Assembly: GCA_937958985.1 (NCBI GenBank)
Contig: CALGLV010000007.1
Coordinates: forward strand, 1-64,000
Direction of reading: 5' to 3'
From: an uncultured Aquimarina sp.
GTDB lineage: Bacteria; Bacteroidota; Bacteroidia; Flavobacteriales; Flavobacteriaceae
Length of the DNA stretch: 64,000 nt
Below, one piece after another: positions 56,823 to 64,000 of this stretch. How positions within the stretch are numbered: the first letter of the stretch is position 1; each line of letters starts with the position of its first letter. The position numbers were made by a program, and so were the translations under genes. The notes beneath the pieces are model-generated. The model was not told where the DNA came from. It ran no database searches and saw only the letters and a list, made by a program, of their open reading frames with translations.

Positions 56823-57860
56823 TTAAGACTGTTCTTTTAAAATTTTGCTGTTAATTTGCTTTACAAGCGATGGACCAGAGTAAATAAACCCTGTATAAAC
56901 TTGTACTAAACTTGCTCCTGCATTTAACTTCTCAATGGCATCCTTAGCGGTATGAATTCCACCTACTCCAATTATAGGAAAAGCCCCTTTACTTTTTGTA
57001 TGTAAATAACGTATAACTTCTGTGCTTTTTCCAGCTAACGGTTTTCCACTAACCCCGCCATTTCCAATTTCTTCTAATTGTGATTTGCTAGCCTTCAAAT
57101 TACTACGAGAGGTTGATGTATTACTCGCAATCACTCCATCCAAATTAGTATTTGCCACTAAATCTATAATTTCATCCAATTGCCCCTCGTTAAGATCTGG
57201 AGCAATTTTAAGCAATATCGGTTTTTGATTTTCAAAAGCCATATTGGCTTTTTTAACAGTTTCGATAAGCTCTTCTAAATAATCTTTATCATTTAATTTC
57301 GCATGACTAGAAACATTAGGGCAACTAACATTTAACACAAAATAGTCTACATAAGGGTGTAATGCGTTAAAACATTCCAAGTAATCCTTGGTATAATCTT
57401 CGGGAGCAGTTGTTGTATTTTTACCTATGTTTCCCCCTATAATTAGCTTTCCTTTATTTCCTTTTAATTGTTCGATCGCAGCATCTAAACCCGCATTATT
57501 AAACCCCATACGGTTAATAATCCCTTCATCTTCCACTAATCTAAATAATCGTTTTTTTGGATTCCCTTCCTGCCCTTTAGGGGTTACAGTTCCTATTTCA
57601 ATAAATCCAAATCCAAAATTTGCTAATTCATTATACAGCACGGCATTCTTATCAAAACCTGCTGCCAGCCCTACAGGGCTTCTAAATGTTAAGCCAAACA
57701 ATTTACGCTCTAAACGTTTATCATTTACTAAATAAATAAATCGAAGTAAACTTCCTACTCCAGGGATTTTATGAAAAATGCGAATTAAATTGAACGTAAA
57801 GTAGTGTACTTTTTCTGGGTCGAATTTAAATAAAATTGGGCGAATTAGGCTTTTGTACAT
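56823..57860 (-). CDS. pyrD: Quinone-dependent dihydroorotate dehydrogenase
   Basis: Oxidises dihydroorotate to orotate in pyrimidine synthesis, passing electrons to menaquinone at the inner membrane. The 345-residue class 2 enzyme has an N-terminal helical membrane-associating part, FMN-binding segments ([12 protein letters not shown], about 61-72), the catalytic serine region [10 protein letters not shown] (about 179-188) and the second FMN region [12 protein letters not shown] near 295. It is a single leftward gene, divergent from pepT. Confidence 0.96.
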   Translation of the reverse strand: MYKSLIRPILFKFDPEKVHYFTFNLIRIFHKIPGVGSLLRFIYLVNDKRLERKLFGLTFRSPVGLAAGFDKNAVLYNELANFGFGFIEIGTVTPKGQEGNPKKRLFRLVEDEGIINRMGFNNAGLDAAIEQLKGNKGKLIIGGNIGKNTTTAPEDYTKDYLECFNALHPYVDYFVLNVSCPNVSSHAKLNDKDYLEELIETVKKANMAFENQKPILLKIAPDLNEGQLDEIIDLVANTNLDGVIASNTSTSRSNLKASKSQLEEIGNGGVSGKPLAGKSTEVIRYLHTKSKGAFPIIGVGGIHTAKDAIEKLNAGASLVQVYTGFIYSGPSLVKQINSKILKEQS

Positions 57861-57958
57861 CTATTGAAATTTTGCACAAAAATACAGTTTTATTATGAAA
57901 AAGTTATAAGCCTATAAACAAAGCTTGCACTACAAGTTTAGTATATTTACTATACAAT

Positions 57959-59200
57959 ATGCAACACATGATTTCTAAGGAAAAAATTATTGATCGTTTC
58001 GTATCCTACGTAACCATTGATACCCAAAGCGACCCCAATAGCACGAGTACTCCAAGCACCAAAAAACAATGGGATTTAGCTCATTTATTGGTCGAAGAGC
58101 TTAACCAAATTGGTTTACAGGAAGTAACTATTGATAGTAAAGGGTATATAATGGCTACTATCCCATCGACTACATCAAAAGAAACTCCTGTAATTGGCTT
58201 TATAGCTCATTACGACACTTCGCCAGACTTTAACGGCACCAATGTTAAGCCCCAAATTATAAGTAATTATGATGGCAAAGACATTGTTTTAAACCAAAAA
58301 CAAGCCATTATTTTATCGCCTTCTTATTTTGAAGACCTAAAACAATATAAAGGGCAAACGTTAATTACCACCGATGGAACAACTTTATTGGGTGCTGACG
58401 ATAAAGCGGGGATTACTGAAATTATTTCTGCTGCTGAGTATTTAATAAACAATCCTAACATAGAACACGGTAAAATTAGAATCGCTTTTACTCCTGATGA
58501 AGAAATTGGACGAGGAGCCCATTTTTTTGACGTAACTAAGTTTGGAGCAGATTATGCCTACACCATGGACGGAAGCCAAATTGGGGAACTTGAATATGAA
58601 AATTTCAATGCTGCAAGCGCCTCAATTACTGTTATTGGAAAAAGTGTGCATCCTGGTTATGCTAAAAACAAAATGGTAAACAGTATGCTTATTGCTCAAG
58701 ACTTTATAAACTCATTACCTAAATTAGAAACTCCCGAACATACCGAAGATAGAGAAGGTTTTTTTCATTTACATCATATTTCCGGAACCATAGAAAAAAC
58801 AACCCTAGAATATATTATTAGAGATCATGATGAAAAACATTTTGAAGCTCGCAAATTAATGATAAGCGCTCTTGTAAACGAGCTAAATATACAATACGGG
58901 CGCGAAGTAATTTCGGTTGTAATTGAAGATCAGTATTACAATATGAAAGAAAAAATTGTGCCTAACATGCACATTATTGAAATTGCTAAAAAAGCAATGC
59001 TTGCCATAAACATAAAACCTGTTATAAAACCTATTAGAGGAGGTACGGATGGCTCTCAGCTAAGCTTTATGGGCTTACCGTGTCCTAATATTTTTGCAGG
59101 TGGACATAACTTTCATGGAAAATATGAATACGTTCCTGTAGAAAGTATGCAAAAAGCTACCGAACTAATCGTAAAAATTTCCGAACTTACCGCACTATAA
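57959..59200 (+). CDS. pepT: Peptidase T (tripeptidase)
   Basis: A cytoplasmic M20B aminotripeptidase with two zinc ions. The 413 residues include the first metal ligand in GFIAHYDTSPD (about 79-89), the bridging aspartate in GADDKAGI (about 141-148), the catalytic glutamate in FTPDEEIGRGA (about 177-187) and the last ligand in GGHNFHGKYEYVP near 380. The ATG four codons in (MISKEKII) is a possible alternative start. It is followed by a small outer-membrane-type gene after 16 bp. Confidence 0.96.
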   Translation: MQHMISKEKIIDRFVSYVTIDTQSDPNSTSTPSTKKQWDLAHLLVEELNQIGLQEVTIDSKGYIMATIPSTTSKETPVIGFIAHYDTSPDFNGTNVKPQIISNYDGKDIVLNQKQAIILSPSYFEDLKQYKGQTLITTDGTTLLGADDKAGITEIISAAEYLINNPNIEHGKIRIAFTPDEEIGRGAHFFDVTKFGADYAYTMDGSQIGELEYENFNAASASITVIGKSVHPGYAKNKMVNSMLIAQDFINSLPKLETPEHTEDREGFFHLHHISGTIEKTTLEYIIRDHDEKHFEARKLMISALVNELNIQYGREVISVVIEDQYYNMKEKIVPNMHIIEIAKKAMLAINIKPVIKPIRGGTDGSQLSFMGLPCPNIFAGGHNFHGKYEYVPVESMQKATELIVKISELTAL

Positions 59201-59216
59201 CAGTTAGATTATAATT

Positions 59217-59732
59217 ATGAAGAAAATACTTTTTACAACTTGTTTACTAATATCCTCAATTTTATTAGGGCAAGAAAAAAAACACGAAATCCGAATTGAT
59301 GCGCTTGAGGTATTGGTTACTCCTGCTGTAGAAGTTAGTTACGAATACTCACTTAGTAACGGTATAGGACTAGGAACTTCTGTTTTTTTTAGAGTAGACA
59401 AACCGGAAGATGATTTTAAAGAATTTGCTTTAACACCTTATGTAAGGCAATACTTTTTTAACAATATGGACTTTGGTCAAAAAGGTTTTTATATTGAAGC
59501 TTTTGGTCAATACACTACAGGTAAACGAGAAGAAGAAGTTATCAATAGCATAAATGTAGTTGAGGATTATAATGATTTAGGCTTAGGCTTTGGCGGTGGT
59601 TTAAAATGGTTAGCCAATAGCGGCTTTAGCATTGATGCTGGTGCAGGAATTGGTCGAAATTTTGGTATTAGCGATGGCGCACCCGATTTCTTTTTCCGAT
59701 GGGGAATTCATATAGGGTACCGTTTTTTATAG
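59217..59732 (+). CDS. Small outer-membrane beta-barrel-like protein
   Basis: A 171-residue protein with a signal peptide (MKKILFTTCLLISSILLGQ, cleavage near residue 19) and a repeated pattern of short amphipathic strands with aromatic ends: ISLEYSLSNGIGLGTSVFF-like, FALTPYVRQYFF, GLGFGGGLKWLANSGFSIDAGAGIGRNF (read in parts) and a final FRWGIHIGYRFL. This suits an OmpA/porin-like eight-stranded barrel of the family often called DUF3575. Ligand and function are unknown. It is probably cotranscribed with pepT. Confidence 0.75.
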   Translation: MKKILFTTCLLISSILLGQEKKHEIRIDALEVLVTPAVEVSYEYSLSNGIGLGTSVFFRVDKPEDDFKEFALTPYVRQYFFNNMDFGQKGFYIEAFGQYTTGKREEEVINSINVVEDYNDLGLGFGGGLKWLANSGFSIDAGAGIGRNFGISDGAPDFFFRWGIHIGYRFL

Positions 59733-59771
59733 AGAAATTGAAAGCCTTTATTTTTTTAAAATCAAACAATA

Positions 59772-60566
59772 ATGAAATATACTATTTACCAAGTAGATGC
59801 ATTTACGGATGAAATTTTTAAAGGAAACCCAGCTGGGGTAATGATTTTAGATCAAAACTTATCACCTCAGCTTATGCAAAATATTGCAAACGAAATGAAT
59901 TTATCAGAAACTGCTTTTGTAGATATTTCTCAATCTCCTTTTGATATTCGCTTTTTCACTCCCACCACCGAAATTTCTTTGTGCGGACATGCTACTCTTG
60001 CAAGTGCTTATATTTTATACCAAAAAAACATAGTTTCTAAAAATGACACTATTAATTTTAAAACACTAGAAACTAATTTAACAATATCTCAACGGGACGA
60101 CGGATTACAAATGGTATTTCCTAAATTTAAAACCAAAGCCATTACTAAAATTGACCACTTTTATGAGCTTGTAGGTTTTCAACCTAATAAACTATATTTA
60201 AGTGAAAATGGCTGGGTTATTGCCATAGCGAAAAACGAAAGCGACATCACAAATGCCACTCCCAAATTCAGCGAATTAGATGCACATGGGCTTGGGCATC
60301 TTATTATAACTTCACTAGCTACAAATGATTCTATAGATTATGTGCTGCGTTGTTTTGCTCCAAAATCAGGCATTAATGAAGATCCTGTAACAGGTTCGAT
60401 ACAATGCGCTTTAGCACCACTTTGGAATACCTTAACGGGAATTACAAATTTTAGAGTAAAGCAATTGTCTGCTAGAACAGGTATACTTAATGTTAATGTA
60501 CTTGATAATAACGTTGAAATTATAGGTAAAGCTGTTACTTTTTTTGAAGCTTCTTTAAGTATTTAA
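59772..60566 (+). CDS. PhzF-family isomerase-like protein
   Basis: A 264-residue protein of the PhzF/diaminopimelate-epimerase fold. Landmarks are FKGNPAGVMIL (about 17-27), the catalytic glutamate in NLSETAFV (E46), LCGHATLASAYIL (about 71-83) and the C-terminal ARTGILNVNV segment. Such proteins usually catalyse isomerisation of small substrates, and the substrate here is unknown. It is 39 bp after the beta-barrel gene in the same direction. Confidence 0.93.
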   Translation: MKYTIYQVDAFTDEIFKGNPAGVMILDQNLSPQLMQNIANEMNLSETAFVDISQSPFDIRFFTPTTEISLCGHATLASAYILYQKNIVSKNDTINFKTLETNLTISQRDDGLQMVFPKFKTKAITKIDHFYELVGFQPNKLYLSENGWVIAIAKNESDITNATPKFSELDAHGLGHLIITSLATNDSIDYVLRCFAPKSGINEDPVTGSIQCALAPLWNTLTGITNFRVKQLSARTGILNVNVLDNNVEIIGKAVTFFEASLSI

Positions 60567-60689
60567 ATTAACTTTTCTTTTTTGTAGGTGATACATATTA
60601 TCATTTTCACAAGTGCTTTTAATTAATTACTGTAACGCTTAGCTTACAACTAATAGCTAGCCAACTACTTTGAAGCTATAACTGCAACG

Positions 60690-61322
60690 CTAATTATTTT
60701 TAAATAAAAGCTGAAGCCCTAATCTTATAAAAATAAACCCCGTTAATTTTTTCATTATTACTGCAGCTTTATAGTTACTACGCAAGGTATTCGTCATGAA
60801 AGAAGCTGAGTAAGCTAAGAACAAGCACCAAGTTATTCCTGTACCTAAAAAAGTACCCCCTAAAATTAAAAAGGGAATTGTATTATTCACATAATTGGGC
60901 TTAATAAATTGAGGTAATAAAGATAAAAAGAAGAGTGCTACTTTTGGGTTTAGCATATTTGTAAAAAAACCTTGACGGTAAATTTTCCACAAATCAACTT
61001 TCTCGAATTTAGTTTTTTTATTATTAAATAAATTAGACTTATCCAAATACATTCTAACCCCTAAATAAATCAAATAAGCGGCTCCAGTCCATTTAACGAT
61101 GTTAAAAAGGAGTATTGACTTTGCTAATACTATTGATAATCCAAATGCTGAAAGTAACACATGAATTACAGCTCCGCTACCAATTCCGAGTACAGAATAT
61201 ATTCCTGCTTTTTTTCCTTGAGCAATACTGCGAGTAATTATATATATTGAATCTGCTCCTGGGGTTAAATTCATCACAATTCCTGCAAACAAGAATCCTA
61301 AAAAATTATCAATACCGTTCAT
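60690..61322 (-). CDS. LysE/RhtB-family amino acid exporter
   Basis: A 210-residue inner membrane protein with about six helices. The N-terminal signature FAGIVMNLTPGADSIYIITRSIAQGKKAGI (read in parts, about 13-42) and the mid segment FFTNMLNPKVALFFLSLLPQF (about 118-138) are typical of LysE/RhtB exporters. The exported substrate is unknown. It lies 36 bp downstream of recQ in the same direction and may be cotranscribed. Confidence 0.93.
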   Translation of the reverse strand: MNGIDNFLGFLFAGIVMNLTPGADSIYIITRSIAQGKKAGIYSVLGIGSGAVIHVLLSAFGLSIVLAKSILLFNIVKWTGAAYLIYLGVRMYLDKSNLFNNKKTKFEKVDLWKIYRQGFFTNMLNPKVALFFLSLLPQFIKPNYVNNTIPFLILGGTFLGTGITWCLFLAYSASFMTNTLRSNYKAAVIMKKLTGFIFIRLGLQLLFKNN

Positions 61323-61358
61323 TGTTTGTTATATCCCGTTTTAACAATACCACCACCA

Positions 61359-63545
61359 CTAATTAGCTACTTCCGAAATAAATTTAATGCGGTACAAACG
61401 TAATTCCTCATCTTCATAATCGCCATCAAACTCTTCCATTGCGGCTTGTATATCGTCAGTTTCAGATTCTAAAAAGTACTCGTGTATTTCTTCTTGCTGA
61501 TCTTCATCTAAGTGATCGTCTATCCAATAGCCTATATTCAATTTAGTACCACTATAAACAATTGCCTCCATTTCAGAAATAAAATCGTCCATTGTTTTTC
61601 CTTTAGCTTCCGCAATGTCATTTAAAGGAAGTTTACGGTCTATGCTTTGAATAATATAAAGTTTAATAGCGCTGTTTGCCCCTGTGGATTTTACTACAAA
61701 ATCATCGGGTCTTGTAATGTCGTTTTCGGTAACATATTTTTCAATAAGAGTAACAAAATCTTTACCGTATTTTTTCGCTTTTCCTTCGCCTACTCCATGT
61801 ACATTCGATAATTCTTGAATTGAAATAGGATATTTCAATGTCATATCTTCTAACGAGGGGTCTTGAAATACCACAAAAGGAGGTACCGACAATTTTTTAC
61901 CGACTTTTTTACGAAGGTCTTTTAGCAATTTTAAAAGGGTTTCATCTGTACTAGCTCCACCTGGTTTTATTACTGCAGAAGCATTGCTTTCATCAAAGCT
62001 ATGGTCTTCCGTCATTAAATAACTTTCAGGAGTTTTCAGAAAATCTTTTCCAGCTTCCGTAATTTTAAGCACTCCATAAGTTTCTATATCCTTACGTAAA
62101 TACCCCGAAACAATTACTTGACGAATTAACGCCATCCAATATTTAGAGTCATGTGCTTTTCCGATTCCGAAAAAAGGTTGTCCGTGAGTTTTATGGGATA
62201 TAATAAGCGCATTTTCGTTACCTACTAACACATTTACAATTTCTTTGGATTTATAAATGCCGTCGGTTTTTTGCACAACTAATAATAATTGAGAAACCTC
62301 AACTTTCGATTCTACTTTGCTTTTGGGGTTACGTACATTATCGTCCATATCCCCACCTTCGCCTGTAGATTCGTCAAACTCTTCTCCAAAATAATGAAGT
62401 ATAAATTTTCTTCTTGAAATGGAAGTTTCGGCAAACGCAACAACTTCGTGTAACAAAGCCATTCCTATTTCCTGTTCTGCAACAGGTTTACCACTCATAA
62501 ATTTTTCAAGCTTCTCTATATCTTTATACGCATAATACGCTAAACAGTGTCCTTCGCCACCATCGCGCCCTGCCCTACCCGTTTCTTGGTAATAACTTTC
62601 AATACTTTTTGGAATATCGTGGTGTATTACAAAACGTACATCTGGCTTATCGATACCCATACCAAAAGCAATCGTTGCAACTACAACATCAATATCTTCC
62701 ATCAAAAACATATCTTGATGGTTGGCTCTTGATTTAGCGTCTAAACCTGCATGATATGGCACCGCTTTAATACCGTTTACTTGAAGTGCTTGAGCTAGTT
62801 CTTCAACTCTTTTTCTACTCAAACAATATACAATACCACTTTTACCATCATTCTGTTTTATAAAACGAATAATATCCATTTCAACATTGGCTGTTTTAGG
62901 ACGTACTTCGTAATACAAATTAGGACGGTTAAATGAAGCCTTAAAAGTATTAGCTCCTGAAATTCCTAAATTCTTAAGAATATCTTCTTGCACCTTTGGT
63001 GTTGCTGTAGCGGTAAGTCCAATAATCGGAATATTACTGCCAATTGTACCAATTATTCTTCTAAGATTTCTGTACTCGGGTCTAAAATCATGCCCCCATT
63101 CGCTAATACAATGTGCCTCATCAACAGCAAGAAAGGATATGGTTTGTGTTTTTAAAAAATTAGCGTATTCTTCTTTAACTAAAGATTCTGGAGCCACATA
63201 TAATAACTTGGTAATTCCAGCTTCAATATCGGCTTTTACCTGAGCTATTTCCGACTTGTTTAATGATGAATTTAATACATGAGCAATACCATGTTCTGAG
63301 GAAATACTACGAATAGCATCTACCTGATTTTTCATCAAAGCTATTAATGGCGAAACCACAATAGCTGTACCTTCAGACATTAAAGCCGGCAGTTGGTAAC
63401 ATAAAGATTTACCGCCACCTGTAGGCATTATAACAAACGTATCGTTCTTTTGAAGTACCTCTTTTATAACTTGCTCCTGCAAGCCTCTAAACTGGCTAAA
63501 TCCAAAATATTTTTTGAGTTGTTGTTGTAGTTCGTTTTTATCCAC
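61359..63545 (-). CDS. recQ: ATP-dependent DNA helicase RecQ, lacking the RQC zinc cysteines
   Basis: A superfamily-2 helicase for recombinational repair. The 728-residue protein has Walker A PTGGGKS (41-47), the DEAH box at 142-145, motif VI ETGRAGRDGG (321-330), an RQC-type winged helix and a C-terminal HRDC domain (about 545-620), plus an acidic tail. The zinc-binding module of RQC normally has four cysteines, beginning CRRK and ending CxxCxxC. Here the segment at about 376-403 reads ISRRKFILHYFGEEFDEST and then acidic residues with no cysteine. Either the zinc site is lost or stability is achieved otherwise. Confidence 0.94.
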   Translation of the reverse strand: MDKNELQQQLKKYFGFSQFRGLQEQVIKEVLQKNDTFVIMPTGGGKSLCYQLPALMSEGTAIVVSPLIALMKNQVDAIRSISSEHGIAHVLNSSLNKSEIAQVKADIEAGITKLLYVAPESLVKEEYANFLKTQTISFLAVDEAHCISEWGHDFRPEYRNLRRIIGTIGSNIPIIGLTATATPKVQEDILKNLGISGANTFKASFNRPNLYYEVRPKTANVEMDIIRFIKQNDGKSGIVYCLSRKRVEELAQALQVNGIKAVPYHAGLDAKSRANHQDMFLMEDIDVVVATIAFGMGIDKPDVRFVIHHDIPKSIESYYQETGRAGRDGGEGHCLAYYAYKDIEKLEKFMSGKPVAEQEIGMALLHEVVAFAETSISRRKFILHYFGEEFDESTGEGGDMDDNVRNPKSKVESKVEVSQLLLVVQKTDGIYKSKEIVNVLVGNENALIISHKTHGQPFFGIGKAHDSKYWMALIRQVIVSGYLRKDIETYGVLKITEAGKDFLKTPESYLMTEDHSFDESNASAVIKPGGASTDETLLKLLKDLRKKVGKKLSVPPFVVFQDPSLEDMTLKYPISIQELSNVHGVGEGKAKKYGKDFVTLIEKYVTENDITRPDDFVVKSTGANSAIKLYIIQSIDRKLPLNDIAEAKGKTMDDFISEMEAIVYSGTKLNIGYWIDDHLDEDQQEEIHEYFLESETDDIQAAMEEFDGDYEDEELRLYRIKFISEVAN

Positions 63546-63753
63546 TATGCAGTATATAAGTTAGTATCTACGCTAAATTCATAAAACAAGATAGCAAATA
63601 ATTATGTTAATGTTAAATTAATTTTTACAAGTTTTATATCAAATTGATTAAATATACATTCTTTAAAGATTTGATGATTTTATTGTATTGTTAAAATTAC
63701 TTTATGTTTATTTTTACATAAATTATACAATAGCGCTTCAATTAAATAAATAT

Positions 63754-64000
63754 ATGAATACAGCTTCATCAGGTTCTGACAACAATATGTCTTTTTTAAG
63801 TCATTTAGAAGCATTACGATGGCATTTAATTAGAGCTACCTTAGCAATTATTGTTGCTGGCTTTATTGCTTTTATTAGTAAAAAATTCATTTTTGACACC
63901 ATTTTGTTCGGTCCTAAAAAAATAGACTTCTTTACCTATAGAATGCTTTGCAAACTATCTAACTCTTTAGGCATGGAAGAAGGTTTCTGTTTTGAAAAAC
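63754..64000 (+). CDS. tatC: Sec-independent protein translocase TatC (partial, cut by the window end)
   Basis: The first 82 codons of TatC, the twin-arginine translocase core. The product begins MNTASSGSDNNMSFLSHLEALRWHLIRA, of which MSFLSHLEALRWH is the family's N-terminal signature, followed by the first membrane helix (about 28-44, IRATLAIIVAGFIAF). A second ATG at codon 12 is an alternative start. The gene runs off the window. It is divergent from recQ across 208 bp in which no other gene is seen. Confidence 0.93.
   Translation, partial: MNTASSGSDNNMSFLSHLEALRWHLIRATLAIIVAGFIAFISKKFIFDTILFGPKKIDFFTYRMLCKLSNSLGMEEGFCFEK

Overview
The window looks like a chromosomal segment of a low-GC member of the Bacteroidota, most likely a marine Flavobacteriaceae. 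The evidence is the PorT type IX secretion protein next to ubiE, SusC/FecA-style TonB receptors with an N-terminal carboxypeptidase-like domain, TAnnTTTG promoter boxes, no obvious Shine-Dalgarno sequences, and household gene orders typical of flavobacteria (rsfS-ftsH-LUD-cdsA-psd, Fur-purA, ilvD-ilvB-ilvN). Almost all of it is core genome. No tRNA, rRNA, CRISPR array, prophage or intact insertion sequence was seen.

Layout. 1-2171: repeat-rich edge with palindromic elements, then an orphan Rhs tip and a small membrane protein placed 1 bp after the rpoN stop codon. 2173-5138: rpoN and asnS. 5255-10349: an accessory redox cassette made of an HxlR regulator divergent from a leftward operon (unknown 213-aa protein, CGWC DsbA-like protein, 1070-aa three-module protein). 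10416-15171: leftward ftsH/phospholipid operon. 15249-17599: birA, panB and an RluA-type synthase. 17677-21690: katG and an FAD protein. 21762-30846: rightward rRNA/tRNA methyltransferase, Ste24-like protease, an ABM-domain remnant, the (p)ppGpp synthetase/hydrolase, Fur-family regulator, purA, an MscS-like channel and a patatin. 30995-35040: ilvD-ilvB-ilvN. 36109-38954: TrkA/TrkH potassium uptake. 39095-43075: ubiE-porT, a hybrid histidine kinase and lipA. 43179-45704: an unknown lipocalin-like protein, a cystathionine beta-synthase-like protein without its PLP lysine, and a LOV-like PAS protein without the photoactive cysteine. 45777-52227: an iron-uptake-type operon (DUF4856, imelysin, HTTM, FecA-like receptor, 41-aa ORF). 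52456-64000: haem-binding protein, metE remnant and Lrp regulator, HMG-CoA lyase, YjbQ, Cof phosphatase, pyrD, pepT, PhzF, LysE, recQ and the start of tatC.

The best candidate for an undescribed system is the 5255-10349 cassette. Its large protein joins an indoleamine 2,3-dioxygenase-like haem domain, a single-flavin reductase module of the cytochrome P450 reductase type without an FMN domain, and a cytochrome b5 domain, followed by about 180 residues I do not recognise. Cytochrome b5 plus P450 reductase is the electron-delivery route known to activate mammalian IDO1, so this looks like a self-sufficient version of that chain in one polypeptide, co-encoded with a thiol oxidoreductase and under a cysteine-containing HxlR regulator. 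The second candidate is the cystathionine beta-synthase-like pseudoenzyme with tandem CBS domains at 43714-45072.
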